DNA of 64,000 bases, taken from positions 1 through 64,000 of the forward strand of contig NZ_CAJVAS010000003.1 in the NCBI RefSeq assembly GCF_910593845.1, written 5' to 3'. Positions 1 to 9,323 of this stretch are shown in pieces (within the stretch, counting starts at the first letter, position 1; each line of letters opens with the position of its first letter). The notes below the pieces were generated by a model that saw nothing but the letters and a program-made list of their open reading frames with translations, did not search any database and was not told the DNA's origin. A program made the position numbers and the translations under genes. The stretch is from Paenibacillus solanacearum. Lineage in GTDB: Bacteria > Bacillota > Bacilli > Paenibacillales > NBRC-103111.

Positions 1-580
1 TATGGAAATGCAAGGTGCAATGACTATATTCGCTGTAAATCTAAAGCGAATATTGAAACTGATAGATTAAAAAACACAGCGAGTAAACCGATTTAGAGCC
101 CCAAAAAAAGACATCCGCCCCTAAAAAATGGAGGTAGATGTCTTTTTGCAACTTATGAGGGACGCCAGTAGAAAAAACGGAAGTTCTTCAGTGGCCTGGC
201 GATATACCGGACGGTCCTTTTCGTGTTTTGTGGCGAGCGGACCTTCCACCGGTGACACTATAATGTCAGAAGCGGTGGCGCTATCGTTCCCGTTTCCCGA
301 ACCTGGAACGATGTCTATTAATTGACGGGAAGTGGCAGATCGATTGACACCCGCCAGCCCGTTTTCTAAAATTGGGATAGTCAACCAGCAACTGGGAACC
401 TACACAGAGCCTGTATGTGCACTTGCATACGGGAAAATTTGATGCGTCCCGATATGTCAGATTATTTCGACAATTTACGCGGTGATGCCATGATGGACGG
501 CGCATCCACAGGAGGTGGGGAGGGGAGATCTAGCAGGCGGGCGTGGACTGCTTGCATATTTCAATCGTGAGAGAGAGGGA
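1..580. other. Intergenic start of window, no convincing gene
   Basis: Short open frames exist on both strands but none has a good ribosome binding site or a recognisable protein. The stretch holds a hairpin terminator (listed separately) and a TATAAT hexamer at 259-264 with no good -35 partner. A small imperfect hairpin, TTCGCT paired with AGCGAA, lies near position 30-54. I see no other structure. Confidence 0.5.
103..147. terminator. Rho-independent terminator, probably bidirectional
   Basis: AAAAAGACATC at 105-115 pairs with GATGTCTTTTT at 137-147. The A-run on the left and T-run on the right would serve transcripts from either side. The loop is about 21 bases and the stem has a partial inner extension. 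The gene it ends must lie to the left of the window or on the minus strand. Confidence 0.6.
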
Positions 581-3500
581 ATGGTTGTGAATGGGACTGC
601 CCAAAGGAACGGGAAACGCTTTTTCTCCAGATCGTCGCTCCATCTTCTGGTTGCTATGCTGATGGCTTTCAGTTCCATCGTTGCGCCTGCCGCCTCTCGG
701 GCTGAGGCGACCGGCGATCAGCTGATCGATTTTGAATCGTTCGCGCTCGGCCCGTTAAACGGGCAGTTCGGATGGACGAACGCGAGCCCCGAAGTTACCG
801 TGACGGATCAAGTGTACGCGGTGAGCGGGAGCAAAACCGTCAAAGTGGTCGACAATGACAAGACGAAGGCGATGGGGGCGCGGCTGCCGTTCCCGCCTCT
901 GGAAACAGGCAGCGTCGAATGGTGGGCCAAGGCTGATACCGCCGACCGCTTCGTCATGCTGCTCGAAAGCACGGGAACAGGCGGAACGAAGCCGGTGGAG
1001 TGGATTGGCTTCCTGGCGAACGGAACGTTCGAGTATTACGACGGCGCAACGCGCCTTACTTCAAGCGAAACATACGAAACGGGAAAATGGTACCGCTTTC
1101 GCGTCGATGTCCACGCCGATACGCATAAAAAAACGATTTACGTTTTTGACGGCGACAATCAACTGCTGCTGTGGAAAAAGGATACTGCGTTCCGCGATGC
1201 GACCGCAGCGAACGTCAATCTGTTCCGCATCGCGACCATCAGTACGAGTGTGGGGACGTTCTATATGGATAATGTGCGCATACGCAGCGGCTTAGGGCTG
1301 CCGAATAGCCCGCTGCAAAGCTTGCAAATGGTTCCGGATTCGATCAATGTGCAAGAAGGACAGACGGGGCAAGTGCATTTGCTTGGCGGCTACGCGGACG
1401 GCGATGTCCGGCTGCTGGAAGAGCAGGCGTCCTATGTCGTGCAGGATCCCGGCATTGCTGCCGTCTCCCAAGGCATCGTAACCGGACTCGCTTCCGGCTC
1501 CACGGTTGTGACCGCTACGTACGGAGCGCTTCAAGCGTTTCTTGAAGTCAACGTGTTCGGGGCAGGCGAGGTGCCGCCTTACAAAAACATTCATCCGCGC
1601 ACGCTGCATAAGGCGACAAGCATGACCGATCTGCATATCGTTGCCCCGACAGAGGGAGATTGGACCGCATTGGGGCAATCCATCGCAAGCAAGCTGCGCC
1701 AAAAGTGGAACATCGAGGCGCAAGTCGTCGCCCCGGATGTCGGGAAGTTCAGCGGAGGCTGGAGCGGCAATACGCTGATGCTGGGGAATCTCGGCAACAA
1801 CCGGCAAATGGCGCGGCTGTACGGGCTGCGCATGTCGTATGCCGACGCGGTGTACCCGGGGACGGGAGGATACCAGCTGCAGACGGTCATTGACCCGTTC
1901 GGTCTCGGCGGGAATACAATCGTCCTTGGGGCTAGCGACGTGACCGGTGCGGGTGCAGGGACGAACCGGCTGCTTCAGCTCCTCGATCAGCAAACCGCGC
2001 TGGAGCTGCCATGGCTGGCTGAGGCGCAGCTTGCGCCGCAGACCGAGACGTACTTGCAGTACGACGGCCATCCGACCGAGGCGCAGCTTCGAACGGCGCT
2101 TACGAATGCCGATAAGTGGATCGCCGCATTGAAGCCGACGACCAATAACGAGGCGGATGCGACGGCGCTGCAGTATTTGTTCTCGCGGATCAAAATTTTC
2201 GGCGAAAACTATCAGCTGAGCGGCCATCCCGCTTTCGGCGAAATATACCGGAAGCTGCTCAAAGGCTATGCTGACTTTGTCAACCGCTATCCCGAACAGG
2301 CCAAATGGCAGCTGAACGAGTCCGGCAACATGTGGACCGACGGCGATACGCTCATTCAGAACTGGGCGGTCATGGAGGCGTCTCCGGTGTTCACGGCGCT
2401 TGACCGGAAGCAGATTACCTCTGCGCTCTATTTGACGTACGAAGCGAACGCGAAGGACCGGTATTTGGCGGTCGCGAGGCCGTCCGCTCCGCGCTGGAAT
2501 CATGAAATATTCCCGGCGCTGTCTTTACTGGCCGGAAGTGATTTTTTCGGCAAATATTACCGGCTGCCGGAAACCGTCTCGTGGAAGCAGCTCGGGGACC
2601 GGATATTTACCGGCAATACGTCCTACATCAGTCTGGACGAAGGGTCCGACTATTTGATGCACGTGCCGATGACGAATATCGACTACGCGATGGCGACGGG
2701 CAATCTCGACTTCATTGCGCGCAGCCTTAGGCCGAGCGCCGATCTACACTCGATGATGATCGATAATTTGGGCACGATGTCGGGCGGCGGGGATACGTAT
2801 CCGTTCGGCGCCAGCTCCGCCTATTCCTGGGGCCATGCGCAGGTGATGAATGCGGCGTCCTGGTTTTACGGCGACCCGCTGTACTTGTATTTGCTCGAAC
2901 GGGCGAAGACGGGACCGTTCCCCGGACAGAAGATGAGCGATCTCGATTACCCGATCCATCGCTACACGGCTGCCGGAGACGGCGCAGCAGCGGAGCTGCC
3001 GGCGGGCAATTACGCCAAGCTGCAGGCATATCCTGTGGAGCAAGGCGTCTACGACGACGTCAAGGATACGGAACAAACGCCGCTGGAAGTACAGCAGGAA
3101 GACGCATTTCACAAAATGACGTTCCGCGAAGGGTTCGGCGCGGATGACAGCTACTTGATCGTCGACGGCTTCTCCGCCGGCAAGCACGGGCATCAGGACG
3201 GCAATGCGATTCTGAATTACAGCGCCAACGGCAGGCTGTTTTTGACGGACCGCGATTATATCGAGAATACGCCTGAGCATCACAGCGGGCTCGTTGTCGT
3301 CAAGGACGGCGAGCAGCGGAAGAAGCCGCCTCTGACCAAGCTAGAATGGGCGGCGGAGATCGACGGAACCGGCATCAGCCGCAGTACGGTGCCGAACTAT
3401 AACGGAACCGATTGGCAGCGTTCGATCGTCAGTCCGAACGGCGATTTTTACGTCGTCTACGACGAGGTCTCCTTCCGCGAGAACGGCCGGTATGTATTGA

Positions 3501-5290
3501 AAAACTTGTGGCAATCGATGGGCGATGCGAGCATACGCAGGGATAGCTTCGAAGTCGAGCAGCAGGGCGTTACGATGCAGCTGCAAAGCCTCGATGCGTC
3601 CGATCTCCGGCTGCAGGACCGATACGGGCATTTCGTCAAGTATTGGAAAACGGTGTATCCGTATCCGTATGCCAATAAGGAAACGGTGCTCTCCGAGGTC
3701 ATCGAAGAACAACCGTATGAAGCCGGCGAGCGCCAGCAGTTCATCAATGTGCTGTCGAGCCGCAAGTCGGATCAGCCGGCGCTGAGAACGAGAAGGCTGA
3801 ACGAAACGACGCTGGAGATTCGGGATCGATCTGCCCGCTGGCTTGCGGTTCAAGCGGCTGTAGATTCCGAATCGTTCAGCTCCAACGGCGCGTTCCATCT
3901 TATCGGCGAAGGGCAGGTGCTGGCCGCCGAAGCGACGGAAGTGCGGATCGGCAGCACGGCGCTGCATTTTGCCCAGCCGGTCCTATTCAAGCTCGATACG
4001 GCGACGGGACGATGGACGGCTTACGGCATGCGCCAAAGCAAGGTACACTATGACGCGCAAGGCCAGCCGGTCCGGGATACCGCGATCGACTCCGGCACTG
4101 CGACGTGGACCAGGCCGATGCAGCAGCGCCTGGAGCACGCCGTGCTCGACAGGGAGAACCCGAGACAGTGGAAGAAGCCGCAGCCGGATCGGCGGGACCC
4201 CAGAGCGGATTGGCAAAAAGTATTCGCATTCCAAGGAACGGTGACCAGCTCCGCCACAGGCGATCTGAACGGCGACGGCCTGGAAGAGCTTGTGCTTGGA
4301 GGGAGCGACGGCAAGGTGACCGCGATCGCTCAAGACGGTACGGCGCTGTGGTCCTTCGCTGCGCAGGGCCGGGTGAACGAAGTGACGGTGCAGCAGCTTG
4401 GCGGGCAGCCGACAGTTTTCGTCGCGACGGAGAACTGGTACGTGCATGCGCTCGATGCGCAAGGAAGCGAGAAGTGGAAATACAAGTTCCCGAGTGACAC
4501 CGCGCATCGGGAGCAGAAGGGCAACCTCGTCGGCATCACGAATGTGCGGGTCGCCTACGTGAACGGAACCGATCAGGAGCCGTGGGTGATGGTCGGCACG
4601 CAGTTCCGCTATATTTACGGGCTTGATCCAAGCGGGCAGCTGAAGTACGAGGATCTGCTTTACTATTATGGAATCCAGGATATGGAATTCGCTGATTTTG
4701 ACGGCGACGGCAAGGAAGAAGGCATGTTCGGACTGGAGTATGCGTACTATGCGTATTGGAACGAGAAGGCGATTACGCGCAGCAGCGCAACCGGCGGACC
4801 CGGCTGGAAAGTGGCCGAAGCGCTGGAATCGTGGAGCGGAGATGAACCGCCCGCCGTTGCATTCGGCACGAAGCAGAATGAAGTGCGGCTCATCCAGTAC
4901 AAAGGCAAGCTTCAGGAACGCTGGGTACGTAATGTCGGCGGTGAAGTGAACGATATTCGCGCAGCCGATTACAATGGCGACGGCGAAGTGGAAATTTTGG
5001 CCGGCACGGACGGCTTTCAAATGTATGCGCTGGCTGCGGACGGCTCGGTTCGCTTCCGTACGGCGCTGGAAGACCGCGTGCTGCTGGTGGACGGGTGGAA
5101 GCTCAGTGGCCAGACCCGTTACCTCGCTGCGGCGGACAACGGCCTGTTGTACACGCTCAGCGATCAAGGGGCTGTGCAGACCTCGGTACGGTTCTCGCAT
5201 CGGATCGCCGGGCTGGAGCTGACGGAAGGCGGCAGCAAGCCATGGATCGTGCTGGAGAACGGAGAGGTGTATCGTCCCCGGTCGAGATAA
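581..5290 (+). CDS. Secreted multidomain heparinase II/III-like polysaccharide lyase
   Basis: A protein of about 1569 residues that probably cleaves uronic-acid polysaccharide outside the cell. After a basic N-terminus and hydrophobic signal segment (about residues 15-40, ending SRAEA) comes a LamG-like sandwich (about 45-235), a BIG2-type Ig-like domain (about 245-325), an alpha/beta segment (345-490), an alpha-helical toroid (500-790) and a heparinase II/III-type beta region with the GKHGHQDGN motif near residue 870. The C-terminal 350 residues form a beta-propeller with three FG-GAP-like Asp-rich loops (DLNGDG, DFDGDG, DYNGDG). An upstream GTG at 515 lies inside an AGGAGGTGG Shine-Dalgarno-like run, so ATG 581 or GTG 587 (behind GAGAGAGGGA) is the better start. 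Exact substrate and PL family cannot be told by eye; sulfatases and GH88 farther along suggest a glycosaminoglycan. Confidence 0.75.
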   Translation: MVVNGTAQRNGKRFFSRSSLHLLVAMLMAFSSIVAPAASRAEATGDQLIDFESFALGPLNGQFGWTNASPEVTVTDQVYAVSGSKTVKVVDNDKTKAMGARLPFPPLETGSVEWWAKADTADRFVMLLESTGTGGTKPVEWIGFLANGTFEYYDGATRLTSSETYETGKWYRFRVDVHADTHKKTIYVFDGDNQLLLWKKDTAFRDATAANVNLFRIATISTSVGTFYMDNVRIRSGLGLPNSPLQSLQMVPDSINVQEGQTGQVHLLGGYADGDVRLLEEQASYVVQDPGIAAVSQGIVTGLASGSTVVTATYGALQAFLEVNVFGAGEVPPYKNIHPRTLHKATSMTDLHIVAPTEGDWTALGQSIASKLRQKWNIEAQVVAPDVGKFSGGWSGNTLMLGNLGNNRQMARLYGLRMSYADAVYPGTGGYQLQTVIDPFGLGGNTIVLGASDVTGAGAGTNRLLQLLDQQTALELPWLAEAQLAPQTETYLQYDGHPTEAQLRTALTNADKWIAALKPTTNNEADATALQYLFSRIKIFGENYQLSGHPAFGEIYRKLLKGYADFVNRYPEQAKWQLNESGNMWTDGDTLIQNWAVMEASPVFTALDRKQITSALYLTYEANAKDRYLAVARPSAPRWNHEIFPALSLLAGSDFFGKYYRLPETVSWKQLGDRIFTGNTSYISLDEGSDYLMHVPMTNIDYAMATGNLDFIARSLRPSADLHSMMIDNLGTMSGGGDTYPFGASSAYSWGHAQVMNAASWFYGDPLYLYLLERAKTGPFPGQKMSDLDYPIHRYTAAGDGAAAELPAGNYAKLQAYPVEQGVYDDVKDTEQTPLEVQQEDAFHKMTFREGFGADDSYLIVDGFSAGKHGHQDGNAILNYSANGRLFLTDRDYIENTPEHHSGLVVVKDGEQRKKPPLTKLEWAAEIDGTGISRSTVPNYNGTDWQRSIVSPNGDFYVVYDEVSFRENGRYVLKNLWQSMGDASIRRDSFEVEQQGVTMQLQSLDASDLRLQDRYGHFVKYWKTVYPYPYANKETVLSEVIEEQPYEAGERQQFINVLSSRKSDQPALRTRRLNETTLEIRDRSARWLAVQAAVDSESFSSNGAFHLIGEGQVLAAEATEVRIGSTALHFAQPVLFKLDTATGRWTAYGMRQSKVHYDAQGQPVRDTAIDSGTATWTRPMQQRLEHAVLDRENPRQWKKPQPDRRDPRADWQKVFAFQGTVTSSATGDLNGDGLEELVLGGSDGKVTAIAQDGTALWSFAAQGRVNEVTVQQLGGQPTVFVATENWYVHALDAQGSEKWKYKFPSDTAHREQKGNLVGITNVRVAYVNGTDQEPWVMVGTQFRYIYGLDPSGQLKYEDLLYYYGIQDMEFADFDGDGKEEGMFGLEYAYYAYWNEKAITRSSATGGPGWKVAEALESWSGDEPPAVAFGTKQNEVRLIQYKGKLQERWVRNVGGEVNDIRAADYNGDGEVEILAGTDGFQMYALAADGSVRFRTALEDRVLLVDGWKLSGQTRYLAAADNGLLYTLSDQGAVQTSVRFSHRIAGLELTEGGSKPWIVLENGEVYRPRSR

Positions 5291-5409
5291 TGCGTTACGA
5301 CCGGAGGTCTTGATACTTTTCCCGGGCATGATCGGTTGAATCGAAGTGATGCAGTATTGGGCAAGATCCTTGACGGGATCCTCGCAGTGCTGTGCTTCAT
5401 GAAGCAAAC

Positions 5410-5454
5410 AAAAAGCGTCTTTCCCTGCATTGCTGCAGGCGGGAGGCGCTTTTT
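5410..5454 (+). terminator. Terminator after the lyase gene
   Basis: AAAAAGCGTCTTTCCC at 5410-5425 pairs with GGGAGGCGCTTTTT at 5441-5454, with a short TGCA/TGCA inner pairing. The T-run and its position 120 bases after the lyase stop codon support a rho-independent terminator; the A-run on the other side makes it potentially bidirectional. Confidence 0.8.
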
Positions 5455-5579
5455 GCTATGCCGTTAAAAATGTTTTTGCGCGTACCCCCCAATTATTGGC
5501 TGGTGCCCGAATGATTGTAGAGACGGAAGAAGTAATACTGAATAATGCTGTTATTTTATTTTAAGGGGAGATTTTATAA

Positions 5580-7775
5580 ATGAAGCACTTGCCCATGAAA
5601 AAGCTTGTTGTAACCAGCTTGACTGCAGCGATGGTGCTCGGCGCCGGCACAAGCGCCTTCGCCAAAGACTCGAAAGACTGGAAGGACTGGGATAATCGGA
5701 AAGATTCGAAGCAGCAGAGCAGCAATAAAAACGACAACCGGGGCTGGAACGGGCAGAAGGGCAGGCTGGACTTCAAAGATATTCAAGGCAAAGATATGGA
5801 ATGGGCGCTGCGCTATATTGCAAGCCTTGCATCCCGCAATATTTTTGACGGATATTCCGACGGCACGTTCCGTCCGAACGAGAAGGTCACCCGCATCGAG
5901 GCGATTACAGCGGCTGTCCGGCTGATGGGATTGCGCGATCAGGCGGAGTCGGCGACGGAAATGGCGACGAAGCTGAATTTCAAGGATGCGAATCAAGTGC
6001 CGGCATGGGCAGTCGGTTATGTGTCGGTGGCGCTGAAAAACGACTTGTTCGGCGAAGCGGATACGATGGTGCAGCCGAACCAGCCGGCGGACCGGCTGTG
6101 GGCGACGACGCTGCTCGTCAAGGCGCTAAAGCTGGAGAGCGAAGCGAAGACGAAAATGAACGTGAAGCTGTCGTTCTCTGACGCGAACAAAATACCGGCA
6201 GGCTCGGTCGGTTACGTCGCCGTCTCCGTCGAGCGGGGACTGGTGAACGGCTTCGAGGATAACACCTTCCGTCCAACGCAGCCGGTGACGCGCGCGCAAA
6301 TCGCGGCATTGCTCGACCGGGCGGGAGATCAGCTGCCGGGTAGCGATGTCGGTGTCGTGACAGGCACTGTAACGACGCCGGTTGTCGGCAACGTGCTGAC
6401 GCTGAACAAAAATGGTCAAACGGTAACGCTGACGCTCGACCCTGATGCCTTCATCTATCGAGGCGGTACGCGAGTAAGCGCATCGGCGCTGCAAGTCGGG
6501 GATGTTGTACGTACGCGTTCGTACAACAATGTCATTATTTTCGCCGAAGTGACGAACAATGTAGGCACATGGCCGACGCAACCGACCCAGCCGACGCTGC
6601 CTTCCGCGACCAATACGGGCACGCTCACTTCCGTTGTAAACAACAATCTGCTGACGCTGACAAACGGAAGCCAGACGGTCAGCTTGCCGCTGAATGCCGA
6701 TGCGCTCTTCTTCCGCAACGGGGCGCAGGTGAACGCATCGGCGCTGCAAATCGGAGATATCGTCAGCACGCGTTCTTACAACAACGCTATTGTGTTTGTG
6801 GAAGTGACGCAGCCGGCCGGCAGCACCGGATCGCAGCCGACATACACCAGACAGCTATCCGGCACGGTCGTATCTACAGGCAGCAATGTGCTGACGCTGG
6901 TTAACGGCGGACAAGTGGAGAGCTTGTCGCTGAACAGCAGCGCGTTCCTGTACCGCAGCGGCTCCAAAGTAAGCGTCTCCGCGCTGCAGGTCGGGGATGT
7001 GGTCAGCGTGTATGCCTACAATAACACGGTAGCCATCGCCGAGGTGACGCAGACGGTCACCCAGCCAAGCAATTCCAACGGCACGTTGACAGGAACCGTG
7101 GCGGCGCCAGCTTACGGCAATACGCTTGTCGTAACCAGCGGCAGCCAAAACATTGCGCTGAACCTTGACACCAGCAATGCGTTCATATTCCGCGGAGGCG
7201 GTCAAACCGGTCCGGGTGCGCTGCAAGCTGGAGACGTCATCACGGTGCGTTATTACAACAATATCGTGGCATACGCCGAAGTAACGCAGCTGGCCGGAGG
7301 ATCCTCAAATCAGCCGGTCGTTACCCAGACGACGGGAACGCTGCTGTCGGCCGTCAGCAATAACACGCTGACCGTGCTGAACGGCGGGCAAGCGTCGTCC
7401 CTTACGCTTAACGCAGGCGCGTTCATTATGCGTAATGGCGTCAGAGTCAACGCTACCGACTTGCAAACGGGCGATATTCTCAACATCCGTTCGTACAACA
7501 ACGCGGTCATCTTCGTCGAGGTGACGCAGAACGGCAGCAACGGCAATCTCAGCTTTACGGCTGTGGGCACCTTCTCCAGCAAGACGCTGAACAGCCAAGG
7601 GCAAATTGCGACCATCTCGATCAACCAAACGTATACGAACGGCACGACGCAAACGATCACCTACACCGTCACTTCGCCGGTCACGATCTACGGAGATTCC
7701 TCCAAGCTGGTGGCGAACCAGCAAGTCGTGCTGCAAGGCACCGGCCAAACGGTAACGACGATTTACATTCAATAA
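5580..7775 (+). CDS. S-layer homology (SLH) protein with five tandem surface repeats
   Basis: A secreted cell-wall-associated protein of 731 residues. A signal peptide (residues 1-29, ending TSAFA) is followed by a Lys/Asp/Asn-rich linker and three SLH domains (about 62-116, 131-185 and 197-250), which bind pyruvylated secondary cell-wall polymer. From about residue 256 to 655 there are five divergent copies of a 70-80 residue unit, each closing with a SALQ-GD-V, YNN and AEVT pattern. The unit resembles small beta-barrel surface modules; I cannot name the family. A non-repeat tail of about 75 residues ends the protein. ATG 5580 has AAGGGGAG nine bases upstream; ATG 5595 is the alternative. 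It stands alone between two terminators. The role is probably structural or substrate-binding at the surface. Confidence 0.85.
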   Translation: MKHLPMKKLVVTSLTAAMVLGAGTSAFAKDSKDWKDWDNRKDSKQQSSNKNDNRGWNGQKGRLDFKDIQGKDMEWALRYIASLASRNIFDGYSDGTFRPNEKVTRIEAITAAVRLMGLRDQAESATEMATKLNFKDANQVPAWAVGYVSVALKNDLFGEADTMVQPNQPADRLWATTLLVKALKLESEAKTKMNVKLSFSDANKIPAGSVGYVAVSVERGLVNGFEDNTFRPTQPVTRAQIAALLDRAGDQLPGSDVGVVTGTVTTPVVGNVLTLNKNGQTVTLTLDPDAFIYRGGTRVSASALQVGDVVRTRSYNNVIIFAEVTNNVGTWPTQPTQPTLPSATNTGTLTSVVNNNLLTLTNGSQTVSLPLNADALFFRNGAQVNASALQIGDIVSTRSYNNAIVFVEVTQPAGSTGSQPTYTRQLSGTVVSTGSNVLTLVNGGQVESLSLNSSAFLYRSGSKVSVSALQVGDVVSVYAYNNTVAIAEVTQTVTQPSNSNGTLTGTVAAPAYGNTLVVTSGSQNIALNLDTSNAFIFRGGGQTGPGALQAGDVITVRYYNNIVAYAEVTQLAGGSSNQPVVTQTTGTLLSAVSNNTLTVLNGGQASSLTLNAGAFIMRNGVRVNATDLQTGDILNIRSYNNAVIFVEVTQNGSNGNLSFTAVGTFSSKTLNSQGQIATISINQTYTNGTTQTITYTVTSPVTIYGDSSKLVANQQVVLQGTGQTVTTIYIQ
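6345..7545 (+). repeat. Five in-frame tandem protein repeats within the SLH gene
   Basis: Units start near 6345, 6610, 6850, 7080 and 7330 and run roughly 205-230 bases, separated by Thr/Gln/Pro/Ser-rich linkers. Conserved features are a GT-T opening, a NGGQ-like turn, a hydrophobic L-L strand, a F-(Y/F)R-G turn and the closing ALQ-GD, SYNN and EVT motifs. Divergence at DNA level shows the duplication is old. Confidence 0.8.
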
Positions 7776-7793
7776 TCGCAGCTCAACCGCATG

Positions 7794-7825
7794 AACGCCT
7801 ATGGACATCGTCCGGGGCGTTTTTT
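7794..7825 (+). terminator. Terminator of the SLH gene
   Basis: AACGCC at 7794-7799 pairs with GGCGTT at 7816-7821, followed by TTTT. It lies 19 bases after the SLH stop codon. Confidence 0.65.
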
Positions 7826-7861
7826 GCTGTTAGCTGTGCCCTTGAGAACGGCGAGGATATG

Positions 7862-7890
7862 AAAAAAATCCTCCTACGCGCGCAGGAGGA
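7862..7890 (-). terminator. Terminator for the convergent minus-strand secreted-protein gene
   Basis: TCCTCCT at 7869-7875 pairs with AGGAGGA at 7884-7890. On the minus strand the stem is followed by ATTTTTTTC, the expected U-run. It lies about 75 bases past the stop of the gene at 7966-8943. Confidence 0.75.
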
Positions 7891-7965
7891 AAAGAAGTTC
7901 GACGGTATGGGCAGATCCCGCTCTCCGTTCACCCGTCTCGATGAAGACCGAGCGGCTGGTTTGCT

Positions 7966-8943
7966 TTAGGAGGCGCTGAAATCGTTAAAGTAATGTACGC
8001 CGTCAGAAGCCGTATCGCCCGGCGCTGTTCGCCGGTTGGTGCTGAACCATAGTTTATCCCCGTTGGCGACGCCGACGCTTTCGATTTCGAACAGGTCGGG
8101 ATACGCAGCGGACGTGATACGGAACGACAAATTATTGTCCGCCAAAATAGTGCCCGAGGCCGTGGATATGTTGCGGTAAACAAGGACGATACTGACGTTC
8201 TGGTACGTCAGCGGAACGTAGATGGCATTGTTGTAATAGCCGAAGCCCTGGAATACATACGAGGTGATGTTCGATATGGTGCTTCCGTTGACCTTCGCAT
8301 CTTCAATATTCAGGTAAAATCCGTAAGTCAGATTGATGGTGCCGCTGTTTGCAGTGAGCGGGAGGGTGCCTTTGTAGAAGGTGCGGCCGGATTTGAAGAG
8401 GAAGTTGATGGTGCTGGCGTCTTTGCTCGTAATTTTCACGCCGGACATTGATTTGTCCGCGCCGTTGTATTTGATCGTGTAGTTACCGACTTTGTAAAAG
8501 GTCGTCCCTACGTACTTCAGCTTCACAAGACTCATGCTGCCCGTGTTCATGGTGACGATGAACATATAATATTCCCCGTCGATGGTGCTCAACACGACAT
8601 CGTTGGCATGGCCAAGGTAGGTGGCGTAAGTCGTGCCGTTATCGCCGTTGGTCATGAGGGTAGTGGTTCCGTCGCTCATCTTGGTGCGGTAAATGACGGC
8701 TTTCGTTTCGTCGCCGTTGATTTTTACGGAATAGGTGTAGGAGGACCCGACGGCAAATCCTTGTGCGGCGTTGCAGCCATTGGCATTACCGAGCGATGCG
8801 ACGGTGGTGTAGGTGTTGTAATATGCGGCGCTGGCGGTGATGGGAACCATCATGACGATGCAAAGGAACATGGCGACAAACATGACAAGACGCTTTCTCG
8901 GTATTCCCAACGTTCCCATACTACTTGCAAACATTCGCTTCAT
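7966..8943 (-). CDS. Secreted protein of unknown function, possible beta-propeller
   Basis: A 325-residue exported protein. Residues 1-40 form a long signal peptide with a basic start, a hydrophobic core and ITASAA before the mature chain. The mature part is rich in Tyr, Thr, Asn and Gly with alternating hydrophobic strands and no Cys or catalytic motif I recognise. An LGHANDVVLS stretch near residue 110 and the repeated strand pattern are reminiscent of helveticin-J-like or teichoic-acid-related beta-propeller proteins, but this is a weak resemblance and I would leave it unnamed. GGAGGTTAGTGT precedes the ATG. The gene is monocistronic, bounded by its own terminator, and converges with the SLH gene. 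Confidence 0.6.
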   Translation of the reverse strand: MKRMFASSMGTLGIPRKRLVMFVAMFLCIVMMVPITASAAYYNTYTTVASLGNANGCNAAQGFAVGSSYTYSVKINGDETKAVIYRTKMSDGTTTLMTNGDNGTTYATYLGHANDVVLSTIDGEYYMFIVTMNTGSMSLVKLKYVGTTFYKVGNYTIKYNGADKSMSGVKITSKDASTINFLFKSGRTFYKGTLPLTANSGTINLTYGFYLNIEDAKVNGSTISNITSYVFQGFGYYNNAIYVPLTYQNVSIVLVYRNISTASGTILADNNLSFRITSAAYPDLFEIESVGVANGDKLWFSTNRRTAPGDTASDGVHYFNDFSAS

Positions 8944-9001
8944 ACACTAACCTCCATAATCAATTGGTTTTTGATTGAATGAGCTTTCAAACCGGCGGTT
9001 T

Positions 9002-9035
9002 CGTAAGCAATTGTTCTATCGGTAAGAAATTGTTC
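9002..9035. repeat. 15-bp direct repeat pair in the 5' leader of the secreted-protein gene
   Basis: CGTAAGCAATTGTTC (9002-9016) and GGTAAGAAATTGTTC (9021-9035) match at 13 of 15 positions with starts 19 bp apart. On the minus strand they lie just downstream of the predicted -10 element, where a bound repressor would block transcription. The binding protein is unknown. Confidence 0.4.
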
Positions 9036-9242
9036 ACCCAACGATATCATTATATATTATTTTGAAACCGTAATCATTCGAAATTTTTGAGCTTGAAGGT
9101 GAGGTGACCTTGCCATTATTTTGGAAAACTTGGATTATTTCGGTGCGTCATCGCAAGCAGGCTTTTCCCCGTCGAGCGGACCGAACCGGGATATGAAGCT
9201 TCGCCTTTTCTTTTATTTGATTCCAAATATTGCTGGTTTTGA

Positions 9243-9248
9243 TATAAT
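9243..9248 (+). promoter_or_regulatory. Predicted -10 element of the 9.3-11.5 kb gene run
   Basis: TATAAT in an AT-rich stretch about 75 bases upstream of the first start codon. No good -35 hexamer lies at 17 bp; TTGATT sits 20 bp upstream. Confidence 0.35.
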
Positions 9249-9323
9249 AAAAATCAGTTTAGGGCATGCGGGCTGCGGTGACGCGGACCCGCTTCAGCAT
9301 GTCGGCGCAAAGGAATGACGGCG

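Larger units (their letters stand above)
8944..9323. other. Divergent intergenic region with promoters and a direct repeat
   Basis: No gene is supported in these 380 bases. It holds a minus-strand TATAAT (complement of 9049-9054) that would serve the secreted-protein gene, a pair of direct repeats at 9002-9016 and 9021-9035 lying in that gene's untranslated leader, and a plus-strand TATAAT at 9243-9248 that probably serves the next operon. A 65-codon frame at 9121-9318 lacks a ribosome binding site and looks accidental. Confidence 0.5.

Noticed and set aside
121-384. Short open frames on both strands near the window start
   Set aside because: No ribosome binding site or recognisable similarity, and the left end overlaps a terminator hairpin.
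3983-5407. Long minus-strand open frame opposite the lyase gene
   Set aside because: It is the mirror of a GC-rich plus-strand gene with clear domains; it has no ribosome site and an Arg/His-rich composition typical of antisense frames. The same holds for 1292-2503, 13447-14952 and other long antisense frames.
6345-7545. Regular repeats that could be a CRISPR array
   Set aside because: They are in-frame protein repeats of 205-230 bases with diverged DNA, not short identical repeats.
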